Shown here: positions 10,022 to 21,257 of the stretch, piece by piece
How positions within the stretch are numbered: the stretch's first letter is position 1
Layout of the letters: every line of letters begins with the position of its first letter
DNA from: Tetradesmus obliquus
Taxonomy: Eukaryota; Chlorophyta; Chlorophyceae; Sphaeropleales; Scenedesmaceae
DNA: 64,000 nt
Assembly: GCA_030272155.1 (NCBI GenBank)
Contig: CP126194.1
Coordinates: forward strand, 5,633,501-5,697,500
Reading direction: 5' to 3'
Notes under the pieces: generated by a model
The model's input: the letters and a program-made list of their open reading frames with translations, nothing else
Databases searched by the model: none
What the model was told of the DNA's origin: nothing
Translations under genes and position numbers: made by a program

Positions 10022-13000
10022 ATGCTGAGTGTACAGAGGACAACTTGCTTTTCACAGGCAAGTGCAACCATTCATAGTTGACCTATACTTACATAACAAA
10101 TTGGTGTTGCTTCAAGAATGGCATTCTGCTGTGAGCAGCAGCAGCAGCACCATCACACCCCTCCACCATACACAGCCTGGTTCTGGATATGTCTGCATCC
10201 ATGCAACATTCAAGGCCTTTATGCCAACATCCTCTAGCAGCAGCAAAGCTAAGCAACGTTTGACTTAACTCATTTGTTTTGTCTGCAGGCCCAGCGCCAT
10301 GGCTCAGCAGTGCCACTGCCTGCTGGCCTCAAGCGCAGCCCCCTGCTGTCGCGCCGCACAACCCAGCCCCTGACCACGCAGCGCCGCTCTCGCAGCGCAG
10401 CACTCCAGCCCCGCGCCCTCTACTACCCAGCTGGCGGCAGCGCAAACTTAAACCGCATTGCAGCAGCACCACCACAGGCCAGGCAGGCCCTGCTGAGCTC
10501 AGCAATCAGCTCCTGCAGGGATTGGCGGCAGCTGGGCTCGCTGGTTGAGGCGTATGGGCCCTACCTGAGCCCCAACAACATCAGCCACTGCCTCACAAGG
10601 CTGGAGCAGCTGCTGGCGGCGCAGCAGCTGACAGCAGGGGAGGCGGAACAGGTGCGAGCACTATGTGAGTGTGTTTGTGACACACTCATGCGTGCCTTGT
10701 TGACAGGTCAACGGCACGGTGTTTGTTGCGTTCATGTACACTTTGTGTGTCGATGCGTAGCTTGGTGAATTCACTACGTGACAGAAACAGTTTTGAAGTT
10801 TGCTTGTCAAGTGCCAAGGTGCTGCGCTGCACGCTACGCATCAGCTTGTTTGCTGGTGCCAGGAGGTGTGCCTGGGATCCCTGCACAGTGGCTCCAGCTC
10901 TGTGGCTGCATGTGCTGAGCCGCAAGCCGCTTACTGCGCACTCAGCAGCACAGGCAATGCACACAGCTGATCAAGCCCAAACCGTAGCTGGTTAGCAATA
11001 GCTGCTGCTGCTGGTGGTGTACGGTGGTGCAGGTTGAGGTGCTGTTGGAGTGGCTGCTGAGGCGTGGCAGAGAGCTGAATGCAACAGCTCAGCTGGGCCC
11101 CCAGGCGCTCGGCGCAACAGCAGGAGCACTCGCGCGCTTGCAGGAAGCGCAGCGGCAGCAGCAGCGCCAACAGCAGCAGCAGCAGCAGCTTGCGAGGCAG
11201 CGACAGCAGCAGCAACAGCAGCAGCAGCCAAGGAGTGTGCGTGAAAGAGTACTCGAGGAGGAGGACGCAAAGAGAGCCGATGCTGTTGCTGACAGGCGCC
11301 AGCTGATGCAGCAGCTGGTTGATGCTGCTGTGGCGCAGCGCAGCAGGCTGTCACCGCAGGTGGGTGCTAGCAGCTGTTGACAGAGAGATTGCATCTGCAG
11401 ATAAGCGGTTGAGCAACTGGTTGGCGGCTGATGTATCCGACTAGGTGTGACGACAAAGGAAGTCGTGCCAGGCTGTGCTCTGCCAGCGTGCTTGCATGCA
11501 ATGCTGATCTTTGCAGGGATGCGCGCTTGCTGGCAGCATCGTCGGCACTCGGGCGTAGTGTGCTCTTTCTGTTGCTGTTTTCCTGCGACAGCAGTCCCTA
11601 GAACTCCCAACGACTTGCAGCTTTGGCATCAGTGCACCGTCCTCACCGACTCTCCTGCTACCATGTTTTTTGCTCTGCCCTCACGCCAGGCGCTCAATGA
11701 CATCCTGTCAGGACTCGCCAGCATTGACGAGTCAGGCATGTCCGCAGATGAGATCAGGCAGCTGCTGAACATCCCAGCACAGCAGCCACCGCGCAGCAAG
11801 CAGGCAGCAGCGTCAGCGACTCGGCCAGTGTCGCTGGCAGAGCAGCAGGTACAGCAGCAGCAGCGGCGCCAGCAACAGCAGCAGCAGCAGCAGCAGCAGC
11901 GCGTGGTGGGTCCTGATGAGCTGCAGAGGACTGCAAGGCAGCTGGGCCAGCTGTCGCCTGAGCTTGCGCAGGAGTGGCATGACAGGGCGCTGCGCCAGAG
12001 CCTGGAGCAGGTGCGGGCCGTGGCTACAGCATGACGGCACCGCGCTGCTCAGCACTATATTGGTGTCATGTGCTTTGTAGGGTTGTCGTTGCAGTCTAGC
12101 CTTGCTGGTTACCTCCTCTGTGCTTGCCCTGCTGTGCGTTTGCTGGTGCACTGTCGCTGCCTGCGATTTAGCTGCTTGTCAGTGCTGTGCTTGCTAGATC
12201 CCTCACATCCTGTACTACTGCCCACTGTTCTCTTCAACCATTTATGCCTGCCCTTGCAGGGCACCCTCCCTGCAGGCACCGACCAGCGCTACCTCTCCGG
12301 CTTCCTGGCCCGCGAAGTAGACAGGGCAGCGGAGCGTGCGCGAGACGCCACCAGCGGCAGGGCCGCTGCGCCGCCTGGCGCCGCGCTGCTGCAGGCTGTG
12401 CTGGTTAGGTATGGGCAGCTGCTGGGGGTGGGCCACCTGGCACTTGCAGGACACCGGCTGGCTGAGCTGCAGCGGGAGGGGCTGGCAGGAGCACAGCAGG
12501 TGAGGCTGCAGGAACAGCTAATGTCTTAATAGTGCCGCTGGTGGACATGCAGTTTAAGGTTGTCAAAGGGATCAGAGGGAAACTGGATGCAGGGTGCAGC
12601 TGATGCAGGCATAATGGCTCTAGCGCAAGTCATTGGAAGTCGTGTGATCAAATTAAGCTGCAAATGACAAGTCTTTGAGTTCAGCAATAGACGGAAGGTG
12701 GGGCTTGCATGAGCCAAGCTGGTGAGGAAGCAGTGACCGCCGGCTGCTGTGGTGGGGGTAGGTGGCAGTGGCGGGAGCTGGTCATTCTTCGTGCCTGCAC
12801 AGCGGGCGGCACCGACGGCCATACTTTTACGCACCAACCTCGCTTGCGTGCACCAAGCAACGGATTGAACAACCATTCATCATGCACTGAGCACAATTTC
12901 ACAATCGATGTCTGCTGCTCTTCATGCAACACACCACACAGGAGGTGGAGGCAGCCGCCAGCCGCCTCTTCCAGATGTGCCAGGCCCGCATGCCGACAGC

Positions 13001-14490
13001 AGACGCAGCCGCCCTCAGCAGCCTCTTCAGCAGCTGCAGCGAGCTGCTCCTCTACAGCGAGGCCATGCTGTCGGCAGCGCTGTCACGCGCCAAGGCGCTG
13101 CTGCAGCAGCAGCTGCAGGGTGGGCAGGGCTTCTCTGCGAGGCAGCTGGGTGTGCTGCTGCACAGCCTGGCGGTGCTGGGGCTGAAGCCGAGTGAGGGCT
13201 GGCTGCGGCTGGCTGTGATGGCAGCAGGTGAGTGCGGCGGCTGTGTGCAGCTGAGCGCTACATATGCAGCTTCGTGTGCCTGAATTCGCCTGTTGCTGAG
13301 TAGCCGCAGCTGTAGGTGCTGGGGCTGAAGCCGAGTGAGGGCTGGCTGCGGCTGGCTGTGATGGCTGTAGGTGGGAGTGGCTGCTGGGTGCTGGGTGCAG
13401 CTGGGAGCTGGGTGCTGGCTGGTGGATCCAGCTTGAGGTGCTGGGTGCTGTTTTAGGTGCTGGCTGCCGTTGGCTGTGATGGTGGCTGGTGCGTGTGCGT
13501 GCAGATTGGTGGTGGGGCAGACGCAGCCGAGTGCTACAGAGGCAGCCAAAGGTGCTGGCTGTGGCTGGCTGTCATGGTTGCAGTTGGGGCATTTGGGTGC
13601 TGGATGACTGCAGCCAGGTGATGGGTGCAGCTAGAGCGCACTCTGCTGAAGCTTCTAAAGCTTCCTGCAGTTGAATCAGCAAGTGGGTGATGAAAAGCAA
13701 TCATCTGCCTGTGTTTTTCATCATAACAGCAACTGTTGTTGTACTGTAGTTGTGGTCACACGTAGGCCCACACACACATATCCAAGTTGATCTGTGCACA
13801 AAGCTGCAATTACTCATAGCTAGCACTGCCGTTCATCAGCATGTAACACACTGTACTTACACACGCCTGCTGTGCGCCTGCTGCCCTGCAGGCCAGCTGC
13901 TCCCTAGCTGCTCACTGACCGACCTGGAGCGCCTGGCCAGCAGCCTGCTGCTCATGCGCAGCCCACCAGGCAGGGACTGGACGGCAGCAGCAGAGGCGCA
14001 GCTCGAACAGCTGGCAGCAGCTATCGGCAGCAGCAGCACAGATCCGGCCCGCGCCCGTGCACTGGTGGGTGATGATGGGGAATCAGAAGATGAGGAGGGA
14101 GGAGAGGCAGCAGATGGAGCTGCCAGCAATGCCCGGAAGGCGCTTGTTGCGTGTGTGAAAGCGCTTGCATTGCTGGGTGGCCAGCGTGCTACTGCTTGGT
14201 ACAGGAACATAGTGGCAGAGGAGGAGGAGCGCAAGCGGCAGCAGGAGCAGCAGGAGCGGCTGCGGCAGCAGCGCGAGGCAGCAGCAGCAATGCAACAGCA
14301 GCAACAGGAGCAGCAGCGTCAGCAGCAGCTTCAGATGGAGCAAGAAAGCAAGCGGAAGCAAGAGCTGCTGCTGCAGCAGCAGAGGCAGCAGCGGCCGGCA
14401 ACTGCTCATACCAACGAAGACCAGCTCAAGCGCCAGCTGCGCAAGGCCATGGCTCAACAGCAGCAGCAGCAGCAGCAGCGGCAACCCCTG

Positions 14491-14540
<50 letters not shown>

Positions 14541-14561
14541 CAAGCACAAGGCTGCTGATGG

Positions 14562-14649
<88 letters not shown>

Positions 14650-14719
14650 CAGAACAAGGAGTTGACTGCTTTGTCGTCTTTGGATGACATGATGAGCCGA
14701 GCCCTGCAGGAGCCTGAAG

Positions 14720-14751
<32 letters not shown>

Positions 14752-15189
14752 GCCAAGCCTTCCTCCCTGCCTCACGCCACCACCTCTATTGCTGAGGCAA
14801 CTGCCAGCTCCAGCTCAGAGGCAGGCTCAGGAGCAAGCACACCTGTTAGCAGCAGCAGCAGCAGTGCTGAGGGCAAGCAGGCAGGCAAGCGCAGCAGTGC
14901 AGCTGGTCGGGTGGAGGCTGCAGCTCCTGCTGCGTGGGCTGCTGAGCAGGCAGCTCGCTGGGCCAGCACTGAAGGGGAGCAGAGCCCTGCCGCTGAGCTG
15001 CAGCAGCAGCTGGACGACAGCCAGGAGCTGTTTGGCGGCAGCAGCAGTAGCAAAAGGGAACGGCTTCAGCGGCAGCAGCAGGCGCAGCAAGCCGTAAGGG
15101 CGGGCGCTGCAGATGCGCCACAGGAGATAGATGTCCAGTTTGAGCAGGGCAGCAGCAGCGCTGGCACTGGCAGCGGCAGCGGCAAGGGC

Positions 15190-15254
<65 letters not shown>

Positions 15255-15606
15255 TTCGGCTGCCGATGCTGCGTCAGCACTTGCTGCCATGATGGCTGAG
15301 GTTGACCAGCAGGAGGTGGATGAGTCAGCGCAGCAGGAGGTGATGAAGGAGCTGGGTTTAGGCCCTGATGGTGCCGCTACACCTGAGGGCCAAGCTGGCG
15401 ATGTTGACAGTGAGGGTGTGATGTCCCTGCAAGACATTGAGGCTGCAGCAGAGGCAGTGCAGCAGGCAACACAGCAGCTCGACGAGCTTGAGCAGATGCA
15501 GCAGCAGGCAGCGGCCAGCCGGCAGCAGCAGCAGCAGGAGCAGCAAGAGCAGCACAGCAGGCTACAAAAGAAGCACAGGAAGGGCAAGCAGGAGCCGCAA
15601 GCACCG

Positions 15607-15646
<40 letters not shown>

Positions 15647-16905
15647 AGCGCCGCCCTCTGGGGTCTTCTGGCGAAGCAGCGTTTGTTGCTGCTGCCAAGA
15701 ACCTGAGCAGCAGCCGGCCCAGCCGCAACTACCTGCTGGGCTGCCTGGAGGCGATTGAAATGCAGCAGCAGCAGCTGAAGCAGCAGCTGGCTGAGAAGCA
15801 GGTGAGAGGCGTGGTGATGCGCTGTGTTAACGTATGGTGTGGTGGGTGGAACAGCAGCAGCAGCATGCGGTGCTTGCGGCAGGTTGCTGTGCTAGGGGAG
15901 ACAGATGCAAGGGGTGAACAAACAGCCATTTTTGTGTGGTGCCTGGATGGTGGAAATGCACACGTAGGACACAAGCGTTTGCTGCATCAACCTCTCACGC
16001 TAACTCTACCTCTGTTGCCGTGCTGTGTCTTGCAGGCGCTGGCAGCGGTTGCGGGCGCGGCGCAGCGCCAGCGAGCGGCAGCAGCGCGTGACGCCAACCC
16101 ACTCGCCAAGAAGATCGCTCAGCTGCAGCAGGACTTTGACAATGCCCGCAAGCGTGCAGCAGACGAGAAGGCAGGCGTAACAGCGGCTGCTGTAGCTGAC
16201 GTGGCCAGCAAGCTGCTGCCGTTGCTGGACAGCTTTGATGCAGCGCTTGCGGCGCAGCAGCAGCTGCAGCAGCAGGGCAGCGCTGATGCTTCTCCGGAGG
16301 CTGAGCAGATCCACACAGTCTACACGGGCCTGCACAACCAGCTGCTCAGCTTCCTCAAGTGAGTTGTCACTGCAGCATTCTACACCATTGTATACCATTA
16401 CAAGCTGTGGAAGGAGCTAGCTAGCGTGCAATTGCTCTGGGAGATGCAACCAGGCAGGCTGCAGAACGGCTCACGATGGCAGCAGCTCGCCACCCCAAGT
16501 GCCCTGCAGTGCGGCGCAAGAAACGGTTGGAAGACATGCAGTGCACTCTGCTGCAATCTTGGCACCCTGCTCTTCAGTAGCTACCATTGTGCGCCACGTC
16601 GCTCCCAACACACAGCACATGTGCCCCCATCCTGGGAGCTCGTCACAGCAGATCGATTGCCCTCTGCTGCGCCGGCGCTGCTGACATCGCTGCTGCTGTG
16701 CAGGTCCCAGGGCGTGACAGTAATCGGCGAGGGTGATGACGTGGAGGGCCACCCCTTTGACCCCGCCCACATGGAGGCAGTCATGCGGCAGCCTGCGCCG
16801 GCTGGTGCTGCTGACGGGGACGTGCTGCGCGTGCTGCGCAAGGGCTATGCGGTTGGGGAGCGGCTGGTGCGGCCAGCACTGGTGGTGGTGGCATACGAGG
16901 ACTAG
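10022..16905 (+). CDS. GrpE co-chaperone domain fused to OPR-like helical repeats and Gln/Ser linkers
   Basis: Nine exons: 10022-10057, 10289-10651, 11033-11359, 11690-12010, 12260-12499, 12942-13227, 13892-15801, 16036-16358, 16704-16905. Every junction keeps phase and the product is 1,335 residues. Residues 1-65 are Ser/Arg-rich, like a plastid transit peptide. Residues 75-560 hold helical units (NNISHCLTRLEQLL; ARQLGVLLHSLAVLGLKPSE) like those of octotricopeptide/FAST-type organelle RNA-binding proteins, broken by Gln runs. Residues 690-1110 are low-complexity poly-Gln, poly-Ser and poly-Ala. Residues about 1165-1335 are a GrpE domain: coiled coil, DFDNARKRAADEK, KLLPLLDSFDAAL, then the beta part HPFDPAHMEAVMR and GDVLRVLRKGYAVGERLVRP. 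GrpE is the nucleotide exchange factor for Hsp70/DnaK. The first intron uses a GC donor (CAG|GCAAGT). Ordinary GrpE proteins are about 200-350 residues, so the fusion is odd. A mis-joined pair of genes is possible, but exon 7 alone carries helical, linker and pre-GrpE sequence in one frame. Confidence 0.85.
13228..13891 (+). repeat. Intron 6 of the GrpE-fusion gene with copied exon-6 end
   Basis: Bases 13172-13222 of exon 6 recur exactly at 13315-13365 inside the intron (51 bp, offset 143). Two further degenerate copies start near 13456 and 13550 (GGTGCTGGCTG...GGCTGT.ATGGT). The copy is followed by its own GTAGGTGGG donor-like sequence. Confidence 0.85.
14455..14649 (+). repeat. Long coding CAG/AGC microsatellite
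   Basis: Nearly 200 bp of (CAG)n, twice interrupted, within exon 7 of the GrpE-fusion gene. The first part is read as CAG (Gln). After a short unique gap the second part is read as AGC (Ser, about 28 in a row). Confidence 0.9.
15191..15254 (+). repeat. Coding (CAG)21 tract, poly-Gln
   Basis: About 21 uninterrupted CAG codons in exon 7 of the GrpE-fusion gene, after a Gly/Ser linker. A (GCT)n poly-Ala tract follows at about 15608-15642. Confidence 0.9.
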
Positions 16906-17145
16906 CTGCGGCCCTGGTATAGTCCAGCAGACGCAGCAGCAGTTGCACCTCATTTTGATTGTGCATTACTGCGCAACATGTCCAGTACAGCTGGGGCATG
17001 ACGGCCTCATCAGATACATTACTGCGGGGGGTGCTACTTGATGAGGACAGCACAAGGTGCTCTGGCTTGGCGTCCTCCTGCATGTCCCTTGCAGCTTCCT
17101 ATTTTACCAGGTGTCTGTGGTGGCGTATGCCGCATGAACACACCG

Positions 17146-17150
17146 TGTAA
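17146..17150 (+). promoter_or_regulatory. TGTAA poly(A) signal
   Basis: 241 bp after the GrpE-fusion stop; matches the chlorophyte poly(A) signal. Confidence 0.45.
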
Positions 17151-18056
17151 CCCCTCTATCTATCTACCTGCATGTCCCCCATCACGCAGCCAGCGCGTTT
17201 TACTGCGGAGCACAAGAACAATGCAGGTGTTAAGGGGTTGTACACAATGCATTGCACATGCCTGCTGGGGGCAACGTGAAGGCACACATGGCAGCACATC
17301 GCAGCTGAGCTGCAGTTGCGTCTGCCTGCCAGTGCACTGGTGTGAGTTGACTGTTGCATTGAACATCAGCGCCGCCATTATTATGTTTAACCAAATGTCA
17401 TACATCACCTTCATGTTCTGTTGCTTTGCTAAGCAACATTGTGTGGATCGCATGCTGGAGCAGACGCACGCAGGCATGCAGCGCAGGGTGTTGTTGTGTG
17501 GGACCTGAATTTGTACGGAATGATGCGAATCCTGGGCATTTGAGTTGTGCTGGGCCTCCTGTCAGCAAGTGCACACGTCAATACTAGTACTTATCATTTC
17601 AGCAGAGTGTGGCGGCTGCCTTGAGCGGCACTGTGTACTACACAATTCATAGTTGTGGTTGCGAGCAGTTGGTTGCCACTAGTCACTAGTGCCAAGTTGG
17701 CAGCCTGTACATGGGGATACATGCACCGAGCATATGTGTGGCTTTGTCGTTGATCCATTGACTGATGTGAGGCAGCTATGTGGCATCTCTGGTTGGGATG
17801 CCTGTCCTGAGACTGCAGTGCTGCTGCTGCGTCTGCCAGACGCGGTCGGACTGGATCTTGACCTGACGGTCAACATGAACAGCAACAGATGCTGCTGTGG
17901 AGTCACTGCAGCCTTGACTGTTCGTTTTTGATGTGCTGACGTAATTCACCTGCTAGGCCACCGCACTCCGCACCAGCACCCAGCGTGGTGCAGGCTTTCA
18001 CACCCAGCGACTAGATCGACAGCATGTCCCTGTCGGCCGCCTGAGTAGCACCCTTC

Positions 18057-18064
18057 ATATATAA
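18057..18064 (+). promoter_or_regulatory. Possible TATA box of the first EF-hand gene
   Basis: CATATATAACC stands about 220 bp before the ATG at 18279 with no competing gene; a leader of about 190 bp would follow. Confidence 0.4.
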
Positions 18065-18278
18065 CCAGAAAAACGATTCTGCATACATTGTACGTTGACG
18101 AGCATTTTGACGACGGTTAAAGCTGAATCACCCTGCCGATTGGACTGCTCTCAATTTGACAGCAGTCCTCGAAGCTCTCAGCCGCTCACACCGTGAGCAA
18201 CTTGCATTTGCGTAGAAGCTTGCATTACACATCTCAGCTGTTGCAGTGCTATCGCCCAACCACACCAGACAGACCAAG

Positions 18279-19723
18279 ATGGGTGCCGCTTTTACCAAGG
18301 TGCAGTCCTGCAGAGTTATACGCTTGACTAGATTCCTTGTATTGCTGTCTCTTGACATAAGGCTGGTGCACAGGTGTACGGCAGCGCCTGATAGCCTGGT
18401 TGCAACAGCCTCAACAACGACACGGCTTGCATGTTGCTGCGCTCATTGCGGCAGATTGTATTGTCCGCTTTACATGTATTTCCTTGCATTTTTTGGACGC
18501 TTGCGCGACGCAGTATTGCTGCCCAGCTACTGCAAGCGTTCAGCAGCGCCACGGCCAGCGCAGCTTGATTGCACACAGCCAGTCGTGCAGTGCCATCCAA
18601 CTTTGCTTGCCGTATAGGTATCCTGCATATGGAAGCATCTCAAGCAGTGCAGAGCTAGCTTACAAGAGCTGCTACTAGAGCCTGCGACATGGTCGTTGTG
18701 GACCTCCAAGCAGATTCACGGCCTGCACAGCTGCCCACCACCAGCAACAGCATTTGCGTACTTTCAGGGCGTCTGCTGGATCCCGTGTTGCCCATCGTTT
18801 GCTGACTGGACACCGTGCTGCTTGGTGCTGCTGCCTGTGCTGCAGTGCCTGGGCTCTGTGACCAGCGACCCCAAGAAGATGGGCATGATCGTCTCCAAGA
18901 GCTTCGGCATGTTCGACAAGGACAAGTCCGGCTACATCGAGGCAGCTGAGGCCAAGGCAGCCGCTGAGCAGGTGTGATGCAGCTGACTGCGCACTGCCGC
19001 TGCAGGCCCTGCTTTGTCTTCACGTCCTTGCCTGCTGCTACAGCTTGTCGTGACAGCAGGATAATCGTGTGCTGTGCATGTCGTAATTTCACACAAAATA
19101 ATTGCCTTGTTGCAATGGCCGTCTGTTCTGATAGCGCACAGCACAGTTAACGTTGAAGTGCTGGGTGAGCTGCACATGGCATGCCAGTGTGCTTGCGCGA
19201 GCTGCTGGTGTAGACATAGAGATTACATTTTTTTCGTTATACATTTCAGCAAAGGGCCTGGCGTTAAATTGTGTGCTGCTCAATCATGCAGTGAACGGTA
19301 CTGGCCGTAACAGCTATGCCAGGCTCTTATATGCACACGTCCCTCACCGGCAACACGCCATGATCAGCGCCTCTCCGCGCATGCGATATACACCTGCGCC
19401 AGCTGCCCAGCTGTCTCAGCCCTGCGCCCTGCCGCTGCTGCTGCTGCTGCTGCCAGGTCATCACCATGGCCAAGCTGCAGGGCAAGGTCAAGCCTGAGAT
19501 GCTGGACAGTGTGTTCAACAAGGCAGCAGGTACAGACAAAAAGCTGGACCAGGCTGAGTTCCAGGCCATGATCAGTGAGGTGCTGAAGAAGGCAGGCGTG
19601 GATGCAGCCATGCCACCAGCACCCGCAGCACCTGCTGCTGCTGCAGCTGCCCCTGCTGCCGCACCCGCGCCTGCGGCTGCTGCCGACGCTGCTGCAGCAC
19701 CCCCTGCTGCTGTGCCCCAGTAA
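18279..19723 (+). CDS. Small EF-hand calcium-binding protein, probably N-myristoylated
   Basis: Exons 18279-18299, 18846-18971 and 19457-19723 give 137 residues, all junctions in phase 0. The 7-codon first exon gives MGAAFTK and exon 2 adds Cys8. Gly2 with Thr6 and Lys7 fits the N-myristoylation rule, and Cys8 could be palmitoylated. Residues 31-42 (DKDKSGYIEAAE) form a canonical EF-hand loop. A second loop near AGTDKKLDQAEF has lost the position 1 and 3 acids and probably does not bind calcium. A Pro/Ala-rich tail (about residues 99-137) follows. The gene at 21258 has the same exon plan and is a paralogue. A membrane-linked calcium sensor is inferred; the target is unknown. The exon 2 acceptor could vary slightly, but CTGCAG|TGCCTG preserves frame. 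Confidence 0.78.
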
Positions 19724-21257
19724 GCTGGTGTGTTTGTTTGAGAGGCTTACACCTGGTGTGGGTTGTGATGCCATGTGAGGCTGATATGTGACCTGCAGAC
19801 CAAGTGGCAGTGCATCTGTAGTAAGGCTTGTCACTGTGGCGTTTAGTGGCTGGGTGTGCAAATTGCAAAGGTTGCAGAGGTGCTCTGTGAGCTGTTTAAC
19901 GCATGCTGAGTCGTCGAATGGTGTTTAATGTTGTGTGCGGGCGTAACAAAGCGCTAGCGTGGTGTGCTGCTGACCGTGAAACAGGTGCCGCTGAACTGTT
20001 ACTGTTGTTTTCAACAGAGAGATGTTGTGTCGCTGTGGTGTTTCAACTTCTGGCGGTCACACACTGCATGCACCTTGTTGCAGTGCGAGTATGCAGTATG
20101 CGCAACCAGTTCACTTCTTGTTTTGTCATAGACGTGCGATGACAGTGTGGGTGTGGATGACACACAGCAGCAAAGTGGCAGCGTGTGTATGCGTGGGGAG
20201 TATTTGGTCTGGTTTCTGACACAGCACTGGCTTGCGCCTTTGTTGAGTAGACAGGGCTGACTCTTGCACGTGCACTGCGCATGCGGCTGTGACTGCTGTT
20301 GTGCCACTGCAAACTTACCTGGGTTGACCTCTGACCAACTGTTTGGTGCCGGCGATGGTGTTGCACTGCCACAGTATGGTCACTTCTCATGTGATGGGCA
20401 TGAATGGACCATGACTTACTTTTGGACCCAAATGCATGAACTTTCCTGCAGTGGCTGTGGCATGGGAAACAACTGCTTGCCTGCGGCCTGCTGTGCTTTC
20501 TGCTTCTGGCTGGGATTGTTCTGCCGCCTTGCACGCTTGCATGGCAGGGTTGGGTTTGTGCTGGGTCCTGCTCTGTGCATCATCGATGGCGATGGTGTGT
20601 GTTGCTGGTTTGGCAGTCGTTGAGTGGTTGCTGTGCTCGGTGTTGCTGCATTAATGCGGGCCTTTGAAGGCAGGAGCACCGAGGCAACTGGGGTGTGTGC
20701 TTGCAGGCCATGATGGTGTGGTGCTGCTGTAACAGTCTGGCTGTTCATTCCGCAAGTTGCGGGCTTGAAATTCCCATTACAAACGCAGCTGTCATGAAAT
20801 TCGTGTCGGAAGCTTGCATCCAGTATGTCAGCAACTGATCACAGGCCTGCTGGCAACCTGTTGCAACCCGTCACAGCATAGACAACAATGGTTTCAACTG
20901 CTTCATACTTTGAACGGCCAGCGCTGCCAGGGGGCTCAAACAGGATTGTGCAACCGAGGCAGCAGCAGCTAGGCGCACGTGCCTAGTTACTGCCACGGGT
21001 GGTAGAGTGACAGAACAGTACTGGTGCCGATGCCCGCCGGAGACTGACAAGAGCCATAAAACCTGAATCACCGCCAATGCAGTCATAAACACGAAGCACT
21101 TGATTACTTTCGCTGTGTTACCTTGGACAGCTGGCAGCCTTGCATTCCCCACAAGCGACCATTGACACTTCAGGCGTCATTAATTGTAATACCTGTTGAG
21201 ATACAGTCAAACTACGCATCTACAGAACGACAGCAGCTCACGACGTGGACAGGCACA
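19724..21257. other. Intergenic between the EF-hand paralogues
   Basis: No supported exon in 1.5 kb. Long ORFs here (for example 20264-20623) are Cys/Trp-rich and have no splice partners or family match. Confidence 0.4.

Larger units (their letters stand above)
16906..18278. other. Intergenic; 3' UTR of GrpE fusion and promoter of EF-hand gene
   Basis: TGTAA at 17146-17150 is a likely poly(A) signal for the GrpE-fusion gene. ATATATAA near 18057-18064 is a TATA candidate for the EF-hand gene. No supported exon between. Confidence 0.5.

Noticed and set aside
14083..14775. Long minus-strand ORF rich in Leu and Ala
   Set aside because: Antisense shadow of CAG repeats in the GrpE-fusion gene; homopolymer composition and no splice or domain support.
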